DNA of 64,000 bases from Prevotella sp. (GTDB lineage Bacteria; Bacteroidota; Bacteroidia; Bacteroidales; Bacteroidaceae), in NCBI GenBank assembly GCA_017557405.1, contig JAFYYV010000028.1, forward strand, positions 124,001 to 188,000. Direction: 5' to 3'. Positions 24,019-32,222 of this stretch are shown here, piece by piece. The first letter of the stretch is position 1. Each line of letters begins with the position of its first letter. A program made the translations under genes and the position numbers. The notes below the pieces were generated by a model that did not search any database, was not told the origin of the DNA, and worked only from the letters and a program-made list of their open reading frames with translations.

Positions 24019-24858
24019 ATGAAAAAATATGCTTTTTTCCTAATGTGGAGCGTTGTTCTGACGCCTTTGTTTTTCACGACGACAGGGTGCGACAACAAGA
24101 AGGCCACAGCTGATGACGACTTGTCCATGCTGGTGGACTCGGATTCGATAGCTGCGGAGGAAGAGCAGGCGGTGATGCCCAAGGGGGCCGATGAACTTTT
24201 CGACGATTTCTTCTTCAATTTCGCCGGCAACAAACGTCTTCAGTTCAAGCGCATTCAGTTTCCGCTTCCCGTGTATAAGAATGGCGAGAAGGTGAAACAG
24301 CTGACGCAGAACCAATGGGAGATGGAATACTTCTTCATGAAGGACGGCTACTACACCCTGATTTTCGACAATGCCGAGCAGATGGAGATTGTGAACGACA
24401 CGTCGGTGGTTCACGTGGTGCTGGAGAAAATCTTCCTTGACGAGAAGAACGTGAAGCAGTATGTGTTTGACAATGTGGGCGGCGAGTGGATGCTGACAGC
24501 CATTCACACCAACGAGATGTATCAGAACAAGAACGCCTCGTTCCTGGACTTCTACCAGAAATTCGCCACCGACAGCGCCTTCCAAGCCCAGAGCATCAAC
24601 GAGTTTGTGACCTTCACGGCGCCCGATCCCGACGACGATTTCAGTACCATCACGGGCACCATCACGCCCGAGCAGTGGCCGATGTTCAAGCCGGGATTGA
24701 TTCCCGAGGGGGTCATCTACAACGTCATCTACGGCCAGCAATACGCGTCGGACAACCAGAAGTTCTTTGTTGTCAGGGGCGTGGCCAACGGTTTGGAGAT
24801 TCAGATGACGTTCAGGAAGAAGGGATTGAATTGGAAACTTGTGAAATTTAACTCGTAA
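24019..24858 (+). CDS. DUF4348-like lipoprotein
   Basis: 279 residues. Lipoprotein signal MKKYAFFLMWSVVLTPLFFT ending in TTGC. After an acidic linker, two similar alpha/beta segments (residues 55-160 and 165-279: ADELFDDFFFNFAGNKRLQF and FYQKFATDSAFQAQSINEFV) suggest a duplicated NTF2-like fold, the layout of DUF4348. It is placed in the periplasm, lipid anchored. The gene ends 3 bp before murB and likely shares its transcript, hinting at the cell envelope, but no role is known. Confidence 0.7.
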   Translation: MKKYAFFLMWSVVLTPLFFTTTGCDNKKATADDDLSMLVDSDSIAAEEEQAVMPKGADELFDDFFFNFAGNKRLQFKRIQFPLPVYKNGEKVKQLTQNQWEMEYFFMKDGYYTLIFDNAEQMEIVNDTSVVHVVLEKIFLDEKNVKQYVFDNVGGEWMLTAIHTNEMYQNKNASFLDFYQKFATDSAFQAQSINEFVTFTAPDPDDDFSTITGTITPEQWPMFKPGLIPEGVIYNVIYGQQYASDNQKFFVVRGVANGLEIQMTFRKKGLNWKLVKFNS

Positions 24859-24861
24859 ACC

Positions 24862-25884
24862 ATGATAAAAGACTTTCGCGATTACAACTTGTTGCCACAC
24901 AATACGTTTGGCATTGACGCCCGCTGCCGTCGGTTCGTGGAGTTCGAATCCATCGAGGAGGCTCGGCAGGTGGCCACGATGTTGGACGAGGAGGACCGCC
25001 CCTTGCTGATTGTGGGCGGAGGAAGCAATCTGTTGCTCACGGGCGACTACGAGGGTACGGTGGTTCATTCGGGCATCAAGGGCATCAGCGAGACGCGCGT
25101 CGGGCAAACGGGGCGTGTCAGGTTGACCTGCGGTAGTGGCGAAATCTGGGACGACGTGGTGGCCTATTGCGCGGAGCACGGTTATCATGGTGCTGAGAAT
25201 CTCTCGTTGATTCCGGGCGAGGTGGGTGCCAGCGCCGTTCAGAACATTGGCGCTTATGGTGCTGAGGTGGCCGACATCATCGAGGAGGTGGTGGCGGTGG
25301 AGATTGGCTCAGGACAGCTTCGCAGGTTTGCGGCTTCCGAATGCGGCTATGCCTATCGGAAGAGCCGATTCAAGAACGAGTGGAAAGACCAATATCTGAT
25401 TGTCGAGGTTTCGTATTTGTTGAAAACCGAGGGCGAGCTGAACCTCGAATATGGCAACATCCGTTCGGAGTTGGAGCGCAAGGGGATTGAGACGCCCACC
25501 TTGGAGCAGCTTCGGCAAGTGGTCATCGATATCCGCAACGAGAAACTTCCCGACCCCAAAGTGGAGGGCAACGCGGGTAGTTTCTTCATGAACCCGGTTG
25601 TTTCAGCCGAAAAATATCAGGAGTTGGCAGCCTTGTATCCCAATATGCCACATTATGACGTGGACGCCGAGCACGTGAAGATTCCCGCAGGCTGGATGAT
25701 TGACCAATGCGGATGGAAAGGCAGGACGATGGGACGCGCGGGTGTCCACAGCCGTCAGGCGTTGGTGCTGGTGAACAAGGGTGGTGCAACGGGCGATGAG
25801 ATTGTCAGGTTGTGCAAACAGATACAACAGGATGTGCTCGAACGTTTTGGAATCGAAATTCATCCAGAAGTGAACATTGTATAA
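24862..25884 (+). CDS. murB: UDP-N-acetylmuramate dehydrogenase
   Basis: 340 residues. FAD-binding motifs LLIVGGGSNLLL and LSLIPGEVGASAVQNIGAYG are present; the catalytic region has YAYRKSRFKNE (Arg/Tyr-type site) and EGNAGSFFMNPVVS with the proton-donor Ser; the C-terminal domain has AGWMIDQCGWKGRTMGRAGV. Reduces UDP-GlcNAc-enolpyruvate to UDP-MurNAc with NADPH, the second step of peptidoglycan precursor synthesis in the cytosol. Follows the DUF4348-like gene by 3 bp. Confidence 0.96.
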   Translation: MIKDFRDYNLLPHNTFGIDARCRRFVEFESIEEARQVATMLDEEDRPLLIVGGGSNLLLTGDYEGTVVHSGIKGISETRVGQTGRVRLTCGSGEIWDDVVAYCAEHGYHGAENLSLIPGEVGASAVQNIGAYGAEVADIIEEVVAVEIGSGQLRRFAASECGYAYRKSRFKNEWKDQYLIVEVSYLLKTEGELNLEYGNIRSELERKGIETPTLEQLRQVVIDIRNEKLPDPKVEGNAGSFFMNPVVSAEKYQELAALYPNMPHYDVDAEHVKIPAGWMIDQCGWKGRTMGRAGVHSRQALVLVNKGGATGDEIVRLCKQIQQDVLERFGIEIHPEVNIV

Positions 25885-25998
25885 CCCTTTAAACCCCTCA
25901 CTCCCCTTTATACCCTTTAAACCCTTTTATATATATGCCCTTCCACTCCTCTTTATACCCTTTAAACCCTTTATATCTCCCCTTTAAACCCTTAAAAA
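25885..25998. repeat. CCCTTTAAACCC-type low-complexity repeat
   Basis: The whole gap between murB and the MBL gene is made of words such as CCCTTTAAACCC and TTTATACCC repeated about six times. No gene, no clear hairpin. Confidence 0.7.
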
Positions 25999-25999
25999 A

Positions 26000-26764
26000 A
26001 TGATTCGTTTTACATTCTTAGGCACGGGCACTTCGGGCGGCGTTCCTTCGCTGGGATGCCATTGTGAGGTGTGTCGGAGCACCAATCCGCGCGACAAACG
26101 GTTGCGTAGTGCGGGGTTGCTGGAGACCGACACCACAAGGCTGCTCATCGATTGCGGTCCTGACATTCGACAGCAACTCATGCCTTTGCCCTTCATCAAA
26201 CCCGATGGGGTGCTGCTCACGCATATCCACTACGACCACGTGGCGGGTATCGACGACCTGCGGGCGTTCTGCGTGTTTGGCGACATCGACATCTATGCCG
26301 ATGCACCAACGGAAAAGGCCTTGCGGCAAACGATGCCCTATTGTTTTCTCGAACATCTTTATCCTGGGGTTCCTCTGTTGAAATTGCACACAATGGAACC
26401 GCATAAGATCTTGCGTATTGGTGATGTGGAGTGCCTTCCGATTCAGGTGATGCACGGCCGTCTTCCCATTCTGGGCTTCCGATTCGGCAAGTTCGCCTAT
26501 ATCACCGACATGAAAACCATCGCTGACGAGGAGATGAAATATTTGGAGGGCGTGGAGACGTTGGTGGTGAATGCGTTGCGATTCGAGAAGGTTCACCATT
26601 CACACATGTTGGTCGATGAGGCCATCGAGTTCTCGAGAAGGGTGGGGGCTCGGCAGACCTATTTCACACACCTCACTCATCGCATCGGTTTTCACGACGA
26701 TGCCAACCGTAGGCTTCCCGCTGGATTTTTCTTCGCTTATGATGGTTTGACCATCGAGATTTGA
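26000..26764 (+). CDS. MBL-fold metallo-hydrolase (PhnP-like)
   Basis: 254 residues. The metal motif THIHYDHVAGIDDLR (HxHxDH) is at residues 74-88. A second His region is HGRLPILGFRFGKFAYITD, with the Asp ligand in YITD, and a C-terminal HSHM/HLTHRIG. The N-terminal FLGTGTSGGVPSLGCHCEVC with three cysteines is the zinc-binding start seen in PhnP-like cyclic phosphodiesterases. Cytosolic phosphodiesterase is likely; the natural substrate in Bacteroidetes is unknown. No phn genes nearby. Confidence 0.85.
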   Translation: MIRFTFLGTGTSGGVPSLGCHCEVCRSTNPRDKRLRSAGLLETDTTRLLIDCGPDIRQQLMPLPFIKPDGVLLTHIHYDHVAGIDDLRAFCVFGDIDIYADAPTEKALRQTMPYCFLEHLYPGVPLLKLHTMEPHKILRIGDVECLPIQVMHGRLPILGFRFGKFAYITDMKTIADEEMKYLEGVETLVVNALRFEKVHHSHMLVDEAIEFSRRVGARQTYFTHLTHRIGFHDDANRRLPAGFFFAYDGLTIEI

Positions 26765-26832
26765 TGAAAAAATGTGGCAATTTTGCCCATTTTGGTTAAT
26801 GATTGTTATAAATTCGCATATTTTTGTACGAT

Positions 26833-27026
26833 TTTGTTGCAGTTTCGTAGAAAAGTTATATCTTTGCACGTGTGTTTTTCATAGTATTAGATTTAAGGTT
26901 AACAAAGGTTGGGGTACAGCGGTACTCCATTTTTTTTTGCCATTTGTCAAAAAACAACAATGCTGATACATTGATTTCAAGATAATAAAAAACGCTGGGA
27001 CTTTCGGTCTCAGCGTCTTTTTGTTC
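26833..27026 (+). ncRNA. Candidate small RNA with own promoter and two terminators
   Basis: TTTG (26833-26836) and TATCTTTG (26859-26866) form a promoter (22-bp spacing). No convincing ORF follows. A first terminator GGGGTAC / GTACTCC with nine T spans 26911-26939, and a second, AACGCTGGGAC / GTCTCAGCGTC with five T, spans 26990-27022. Transcripts of about 65 and 150 nt are predicted. The converging minus-strand gene ends at 27045, and a third copy of CAGCGTCTTTTTGTT lies at 27046. It may instead be a decayed leader; no Rfam family recognised. Confidence 0.45.
26990..27022. terminator. Strong hairpin terminator
   Basis: AACGCTGGGAC / GTCTCAGCGTC with loop TTTCG and a T-run. Confidence 0.7.
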
Positions 27027-27044
27027 GTTAGTTACCTTTCGAGG

Positions 27045-27320
27045 TCAGCGTCTTTTTGTTTTGCCTTTGAATTTCCTGTATAGCTTCCATCCCAGAATCA
27101 ACCCGTCGAGCACTCCAGCACCCGTGCTCATGAGGCCGGTGATGCGTTTGGTCGGAGTCATGAGACCCACTGCTTCAGGTCGATGAAACAGGCTGTTCCA
27201 ATGGGTTCGGATTTGTTTGTCGTCTTTCCGAATCTCCTTTATCAGCGAATCTTTCCGTGCGCGAATCTCCTCAAGTGACTTGTAGGGTGAGGGTGTCGTG
27301 ATGTCAAGTTGGTTGTCCAT
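27045..27320 (-). CDS. Small protein of a YqjD/YqjE-like envelope cluster
   Basis: 91 residues. N-terminal charged helix (YKSLEEIRARKDSLIKEIRK), a central loop with HRPEAVGLMTPTKR, and a C-terminal weakly hydrophobic segment GAGVLDGLILGWKLYRKFKG. Third gene in a run with a holin-like protein and a YtxH-like protein, an order that recalls the E. coli yqjD-yqjE-yqjK cluster. Probably associated with the inner membrane; function unknown. Confidence 0.75.
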   Translation of the reverse strand: MDNQLDITTPSPYKSLEEIRARKDSLIKEIRKDDKQIRTHWNSLFHRPEAVGLMTPTKRITGLMSTGAGVLDGLILGWKLYRKFKGKTKRR

Positions 27321-27327
27321 GCGAAAA

Positions 27328-27675
27328 TCACTCCATTAACAGGCTTGCCAGGAATTTGACTACAGGTTTCTCAATCCACTTCTTGCGGAATACCACGAAG
27401 AGGATGAAAACAAGGAAATAGAAGATGGCCACGATGCTGAACGCCCACACGCCACCAACGGCGGGCATGAGTGCGTGGGCGACGGCAAACGAGAGGTAGA
27501 TCAGTATGAGAACGACCAGGAACGAGAGCACAAGCGTGAGGGTGATGACGGTAATGAGCCTCACCACCTTCTCGATGACATCCAACTTCACGTATTCCGT
27601 CTGAAGTCCGATGTAATGCTTGACGACTTCGGCCAACTCGCCTATCGTCTCAATGTTATTGTCGTTCGAGAACAT
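27328..27675 (-). CDS. Phage holin-like (YqjE-type) membrane protein
   Basis: 115 residues. An amphipathic N-terminal helix (ETIGELAEVVKHYIGLQTEY) is followed by two transmembrane helices (VITLTLVLSFLVVLILIYLS and WAFSIVAIFYFLVFILFVVF). This is the pattern of the actinobacterial holin-X/YqjE family, which is not limited to phages. It lies 7 bp upstream of the 91-residue protein gene and behind the YtxH-like gene. Inner membrane; role in envelope stress is inferred from the cluster type only. Confidence 0.8.
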   Translation of the reverse strand: MFSNDNNIETIGELAEVVKHYIGLQTEYVKLDVIEKVVRLITVITLTLVLSFLVVLILIYLSFAVAHALMPAVGGVWAFSIVAIFYFLVFILFVVFRKKWIEKPVVKFLASLLME

Positions 27676-27689
27676 GCTGGAAATTTACG

Positions 27690-27760
27690 GGTGATGGCTA
27701 ATGGGTGATGGCTGATAGCTAACACCCAAAAGCGTAGCGTGCTAACACCTAACACCAAAA
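27690..27760. repeat. GGTGATGGCT/AACACC repeat
   Basis: GGGTGATGGCTAATGGGTGA and GCTAACACCTAACACC words; an inverted relative fills 28722-28803. Confidence 0.6.
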
Positions 27761-27763
27761 TCG

Positions 27764-27982
27764 TTATTCAACAACTTCGGCTGCTGCTTCCTTGATGTCG
27801 TCGACGAGGTCGTCAACTTCCTTGCGGCTCAGTTTGATGTTGTGCTTCTTGCAGAAATCATCAACTGCATCGTTGATTCTGGTACGTGTGTCGGTTCCCT
27901 TTTCAGGAGCCATCAGCAAACCAAATGCTGCTCCGGCGATTGCGCCACCTAAGAAAGCGCTGATATAACTGAAAGTCTTCAT
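27764..27982 (-). CDS. YtxH-like protein
   Basis: 72 residues. Hydrophobic Gly-rich start ISAFLGGAIAGAAFGLLMAP followed by EKGTDTRTRI is the YtxH hallmark; the C-terminal half is a charged helix (KEVDDLVDDIKEAAAEVVE). Such proteins are inner-membrane anchored and often stress-induced. First gene of the cluster with the holin-like and 91-residue proteins. Confidence 0.88.
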   Translation of the reverse strand: MKTFSYISAFLGGAIAGAAFGLLMAPEKGTDTRTRINDAVDDFCKKHNIKLSRKEVDDLVDDIKEAAAEVVE

Positions 27983-28199
27983 ACGGTATAATTTTATTAA
28001 TGTGAAACAAATTGATAGGCAAATGTAGCAATTCTTTGTTGATTTTCAAAGGAAAATGCTGTTATTTTTTGTCAAAAAGGTTCTGTTAGGGACATTTAAC
28101 AAACTTTATGTGGCTTTTTCTGTGTTTTTTGTTAGATATTTCGTAATTTCGCACAATTAATTATTGATTATAAGTTTAATTGCAATAAAAGGAAAAATT

Positions 28200-28706
28200 A
28201 TGAAGAAATCAATTGTTTTGTGCGCCACATTGTGTGCTGCATTAGTGATGACAGGTTGCAAATCCAAGGAGAGCGCCTATCGTAAGGCTTATGACAAGGC
28301 TAAGGCAGCAGAGGCCGAGGCTGCTCAAAATTACAGCAACAAAGAGACTGACATCCCCGAGACTCCTGTTGTGACCCCATTGGTGGAGAAACCCGTCACA
28401 CAGACAACGGTTGTTGATAACAGCGATAACGTGGTAGTTCGCAATGAAAGCGTATCACTCGTCAACGGTTCGGGTTTGAAGGCCTACAGCGTTGTCGTCG
28501 GCTCGTTCTCTTTGTCGGCTAACGCCGAAGGTTTGCAGAACCGCCTGAAGGCTGCTGGATACGACGCCCAGATCGCTCGCAACAATGCCGCCAAGCCCAT
28601 GTATCGTGTCATTGCCACCACTTTCAACGACAAGGCCGATGCTGTTCGCTCGCGCGATGCTTTCCGCAGCACATATCCTGACGCTTGGTTGCTTTATAAC
28701 AAGTAA
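28200..28706 (+). CDS. SPOR-domain lipoprotein
   Basis: 168 residues. Lipoprotein signal MKKSIVLCATLCAALVMTGC (Cys20). A charged linker and a Val/Thr/Pro-rich stretch are followed by a SPOR domain at residues 95-165: LKAYSVVVGSFSLSANAEGL, RLKAAGYDAQIARNNAAKPM, YRVIATTFNDKADAVRSRDA. SPOR domains bind denuded peptidoglycan at division sites. The start at 28200 gives the lipoprotein signal; the longer frame adds unlikely residues. Periplasmic side of the envelope. Confidence 0.9.
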   Translation: MKKSIVLCATLCAALVMTGCKSKESAYRKAYDKAKAAEAEAAQNYSNKETDIPETPVVTPLVEKPVTQTTVVDNSDNVVVRNESVSLVNGSGLKAYSVVVGSFSLSANAEGLQNRLKAAGYDAQIARNNAAKPMYRVIATTFNDKADAVRSRDAFRSTYPDAWLLYNK

Positions 28707-28721
28707 TCCTTGCTTCGCTTA

Positions 28722-28803
28722 TAGGTGTTGGGTGTTAGCTCGATAAGCTTTTGGCTGATACTTGACTATTCACCAACACCCGTCACCCATCACCTATCAC
28801 CAA
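28722..28803. repeat. Repeat relative of 27690-27760, inverted
   Basis: GGTGTTGGGTGTTAGC ... CACCCGTCACCCATCACCTATCACC, ending right at the ruvX start codon. It could supply spurious upstream codons to ruvX (HQHPSPITYHQ). Confidence 0.6.
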
Positions 28804-29226
28804 ATGCGAATACTTTCGATTGACTACGGCAAGAAACGCACTGGTATAGCAGTCACCGATCCGCTTCAGATTGTTCCTGGCGGATTGGCGACTGTTTCTA
28901 CGTCTGAACTGTATGACTTTTTGTTGGATTACATCAGTCGTGAACAGGTCGAGCGGATTGTCATCGGTGAGCCACGCCAAACCAACGGACAGCCAAGTGA
29001 GAATATGGCTCGCGTGCAGCAGTTCGTCAATCGTTGGCGGAAACACCAGCAGATTCCCATCGAATACTACGACGAGCGCTTCACCTCGGTCCTCGCACAT
29101 CAAACCATGATAGACGCGGGATTGAAGAAGAAGGCACGCCAGAACAAAGAGTTGGTCGACGAGATTAGTGCCACCATCATCTTGCGTGACTATCTTGAAT
29201 CCAGAAAGTCGCATCCTAACGTTTAA
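28804..29226 (+). CDS. ruvX: Holliday junction resolvase-like / pre-16S rRNA nuclease YqgF
   Basis: 140 residues, normal for the family. RNase H-like motifs: MRILSIDYGKKRTGIAVTD at the N-terminus, IVIGEPRQTNGQPSENMARV, and YDERFTSVLAHQ with the catalytic Asp-Glu. Acts in 16S rRNA 5'-end maturation; a role in recombination was proposed earlier. The start at 28804 was chosen because upstream in-frame codons are repeat sequence. Followed by def after 24 bp. Confidence 0.93.
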   Translation: MRILSIDYGKKRTGIAVTDPLQIVPGGLATVSTSELYDFLLDYISREQVERIVIGEPRQTNGQPSENMARVQQFVNRWRKHQQIPIEYYDERFTSVLAHQTMIDAGLKKKARQNKELVDEISATIILRDYLESRKSHPNV

Positions 29227-29250
29227 TAATTTGAACATTCAAACATCTCA

Positions 29251-29814
29251 ATGATTTTACCTATTTATATATACGGCCAGCCTGTGCTCAGAAAGGTTTC
29301 AGAGGATATCACAGCCGATTATCCCAACTTGAAACAACTGATTGCCGACATGTTCGAGACATTGACGGCTTCGGAAGGTGTGGGGCTGGCGGCTCCTCAG
29401 ATTGGTCTTAACATCCGCGTTTCGGTCATCGACCTCGATGTGTTGAGCGAGGACCTTCCCGAATACAAGGATTTCAAGAAGGCTTACATCAACCCTCATA
29501 TCATAGAAATTGACGAGTCGGCTCCCACGAAGACGATGGAGGAAGGATGCTTGTCGTTGCCGGGTATCCACGAGAATGTCACCCGTTCTACACGCATCCG
29601 CGTGAAATACATGGACGAGGACTTCCAAGAGCACGACGAGTGGGTTGAGGGCTATCTGGCTCGCGTGATGCAACATGAGTTCGACCATCTTGACGCCAAG
29701 ATGTTCATCGACCATATTTCCCCTTTGCGCAAACAACTGATCAAGAGCAAACTGAAATCCTTGTTGCAAGGACGTTATCGTTGTTCCTACCGCACGAAGC
29801 CAGTGAGGAGGTAG
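29251..29814 (+). CDS. def: Peptide deformylase
   Basis: 187 residues. All three metal motifs are present: [11 protein letters not shown] (residues 45-55), [10 protein letters not shown] with the Cys ligand, and [13 protein letters not shown] with HExxH-type ligands. Removes the formyl group from nascent proteins at the ribosome exit. Lies between ruvX and the TPR protein gene on the same strand. Confidence 0.97.
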   Translation: MILPIYIYGQPVLRKVSEDITADYPNLKQLIADMFETLTASEGVGLAAPQIGLNIRVSVIDLDVLSEDLPEYKDFKKAYINPHIIEIDESAPTKTMEEGCLSLPGIHENVTRSTRIRVKYMDEDFQEHDEWVEGYLARVMQHEFDHLDAKMFIDHISPLRKQLIKSKLKSLLQGRYRCSYRTKPVRR

Positions 29815-29834
29815 GATGGAATAATTCACCTGTT

Positions 29835-31874
29835 ATGAACCGAATGGAACACAAAGAAACAAATGCGCTGACGGTGTTTCGCTCTTGGCGTGGGTGTTTC
29901 TCTGTGTTCTTTTTTTTGTTTTTCTTCTCGTTGAGCCATCCTCTTTGCGTTCATGCGCAATTCCGTACCGACCGGTTGATTATTTCCGGACAGATTGCCT
30001 ACGATAACCAGGACTACGTGGTGGCGATGCAGCATTTCAATCATGCGCTTTCTGGAAAACCCTATCTTTACGAACCTTGGTATTATCGCGGACTTTGCAA
30101 ATTGCAACTCGACGATTTTGTGGGTGCCGAGAGCGATTTCAACAAGGCCATCGAACTGAATCCTTACGTCCATCAGATATTCAGCGCCCGGGCAGAAAGC
30201 CGTATCCGTCAGCAGAAATATGCGGAGGCCATTGAGGATTACGATCGTGCCTTGAAGCTGTATCCCGACCAGAAGGGCTATTGGTATAATCGTGCCTATT
30301 GCCGTTTCTTCATGAAGGATTTGAAGCAGACACACGAGGACCTCGAATATATCGTGAAGCGTTGGCCTGATTTGAACAACGCCTATTCCTTGCAAACGGA
30401 GGCCTATCTGAGTGAGAACGATACGGTGATGGCTTCGAGATGGCTCGACAAGACGTTGGAGCATAATCCTTATGATGGAAACGCATGGTCAATCCGTGCT
30501 CGTCTCAATATGCAACGTAAGAACTGGCGTGAGGCCGACGAGGCTTTCACAAAGGCTATTCACTACCAGCCGCGTGTGGTCAACCACTACATGTATCGAG
30601 CTATGACGCGCGTGAATCTCAACAAGTTGCGTCAGGCGATGGAGGACTACGACAAGGCCATCGATATGGACCCCAACAATTTCCTGTCGCATTACAACCG
30701 AGGATTGTTGCGTCAACAATTGGGTGATGACAACCGTGCCATCGAGGACTTCAACTTCGTGCTTCGCTATGAACCCAACAACATTCAGGCTCTTTACAAT
30801 CGTGCCTTGTTGCTGGATAGGACGGGCAACTATCGGGCGGCCATCATCGACTATTCGCGTGTGATTGAGAAGTTCCCGAACTTCTGGACAGGATTGATGA
30901 GCCGTGCCGCTTGCTATCGTAAGTTGGGTATGACGGCACAGGCCGAGATGGATGAGTTCCGTGTCCTAAAGGCCCAAATGGACAAGCATCTGGGTATTCA
31001 GCAGCGATGGAGCAAGAACAAACTGCGCGAGGTGCGCAAGATGAGTGATATTGATGTCGAGAAATACGACCAATGGGTGGTGGTCGATGAGGATATTGTG
31101 ACGCCCCAATTCAAGAACGATTATCGAGGTGCCGTTCAGAATCGTAATGTCAACAACGAACTCCTGCCTATGTTCTTGTTGTCGTTCATGCCTTATCAAG
31201 GGGGTATGAACAACTATCACATCATCGTGAACGAACTGGAGGATTTTAATAACAGCCGCCATCCGCTTAGGAAGATTTATGTCACATGCCGTCCTGCTTC
31301 CATCAGCGAGGAGATGACCAATGCTTTCTTCCAAACCATCGACTCGTTGACCGCTGCCATCGGAGCCTCACGCGATGTGAACAAGGCCGCCAGCTTGTTG
31401 TTGCAACGGGCGGTGGCTCATTCCACAACTCACAATTTCGCCGAGGCCATGAACGACCTTGATGACTATCTGGCCATCGACTCCACTTCGATGTTGGCCC
31501 AGTGGCAACGTGCGGTGTGTGGGGTGATGATGAGCGAGTTGGAGGGGCAACCTGCGGCTGAGGAACAACTGAAGATTGCTCGTGCTGCGGATGATCTCAA
31601 GAAGGCTTTGGCGATGAGTCCTGACAATGCATATCTTCTTTATAATCAGGCAACTATGCTTTCTATGCAAAAGAATTACGCGAGGGCTATTGATTTGTTT
31701 AGTGAGGCCATACGCCACAATCCGAATCTGCCCGAAGCCTATTACAATCGTGGGTTGACGCGCATTCTTGCTGGTCAGAAAAATGAAGGTCTGAAGGATT
31801 TGAGTCAGGCGGGTGAGTTGGGATTGTACGATGCCTATAGCGTCATGAAACGCTATACGAATGATAAGAAATGA
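29835..31874 (+). CDS. Secreted tetratricopeptide-repeat protein
   Basis: 679 residues. Signal peptide within the first 43 residues (CFSVFFFLFFFSLSHPLCVH, cleaved after HAQ). TPR units run from about residue 48 to 380 (for example YRGLCKLQLDDFVGAESDFN, YEPNNIQALYNRALLLDRTG) and again from 510 to 665 (PEAYYNRGLTRILAGQKNEG), with a linker rich in Asn/Tyr between. TPR arrays bind protein partners; here on the periplasmic side. The start at 29835 lies behind the def stop; a nearby ATG at 29844 is equally possible. Function unknown. Confidence 0.85.
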   Translation: MNRMEHKETNALTVFRSWRGCFSVFFFLFFFSLSHPLCVHAQFRTDRLIISGQIAYDNQDYVVAMQHFNHALSGKPYLYEPWYYRGLCKLQLDDFVGAESDFNKAIELNPYVHQIFSARAESRIRQQKYAEAIEDYDRALKLYPDQKGYWYNRAYCRFFMKDLKQTHEDLEYIVKRWPDLNNAYSLQTEAYLSENDTVMASRWLDKTLEHNPYDGNAWSIRARLNMQRKNWREADEAFTKAIHYQPRVVNHYMYRAMTRVNLNKLRQAMEDYDKAIDMDPNNFLSHYNRGLLRQQLGDDNRAIEDFNFVLRYEPNNIQALYNRALLLDRTGNYRAAIIDYSRVIEKFPNFWTGLMSRAACYRKLGMTAQAEMDEFRVLKAQMDKHLGIQQRWSKNKLREVRKMSDIDVEKYDQWVVVDEDIVTPQFKNDYRGAVQNRNVNNELLPMFLLSFMPYQGGMNNYHIIVNELEDFNNSRHPLRKIYVTCRPASISEEMTNAFFQTIDSLTAAIGASRDVNKAASLLLQRAVAHSTTHNFAEAMNDLDDYLAIDSTSMLAQWQRAVCGVMMSELEGQPAAEEQLKIARAADDLKKALAMSPDNAYLLYNQATMLSMQKNYARAIDLFSEAIRHNPNLPEAYYNRGLTRILAGQKNEGLKDLSQAGELGLYDAYSVMKRYTNDKK

Positions 31875-31877
31875 ACC

Positions 31878-32099
31878 TCAATAACGGCTTTCTTTTTTGG
31901 TGATGATGATGTAGCTGACAACACCTGCCACCACAAATCCCAACCCGGTGAAAAGCACGGCGTTGATGTGGCTCCAACCAAACACATAACTGGCAACCAA
32001 CACTATCACTCCGATATAGACGAGTGGAAGACCTGCCACACGACTTAACATCTTGACCACGCGCTTGATGGTTTTATTGCTATTGGATGGGTTGCTCAT
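31878..32099 (-). CDS. Small two-helix membrane protein
   Basis: 73 residues. Basic N-terminus (NSNKTIKRVVKMLSRVAG) then two hydrophobic helices (LPLVYIGVIVLVASYVFGW and AVLFTGLGFVVAGVVSYIII) and a short charged end KKESRY. Not recognised beyond that. It converges on the TPR gene with 3 bp between stops and is divergent from mtaB. Confidence 0.75.
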   Translation of the reverse strand: MSNPSNSNKTIKRVVKMLSRVAGLPLVYIGVIVLVASYVFGWSHINAVLFTGLGFVVAGVVSYIIITKKESRY

Positions 32100-32185
32100 G
32101 TTTTTGAAGTTTTCTAGTGCTATGTATTTGTGCGCAAAGATACAACAATTTTGTCAAAAACTTCGTTTGTTACACCGATTATTCG

Positions 32186-32193
32186 TAATTTTG
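32186..32193 (+). promoter_or_regulatory. -7 box of mtaB
   Basis: TAATTTTG, 29 bp before the chosen ATG. A TTTG at 32166-32169 is only 16 bp upstream, closer than usual. Confidence 0.45.
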
Positions 32194-32222
32194 CAATAGA
32201 AAATGAAAAAGTGCATTTGGCT

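Noticed and set aside
26772-26966. 64-codon plus-strand frame before the YtxH-like cluster
   Set aside because: It runs across the promoter and terminator hairpin of the candidate small RNA, has no ribosome site and is rich in Phe/Cys as chance frames over T-runs are.
32130-32222. Longer N-terminus for mtaB
   Set aside because: The extra 31 codons overlap the TAATTTTG promoter box and do not resemble the family.
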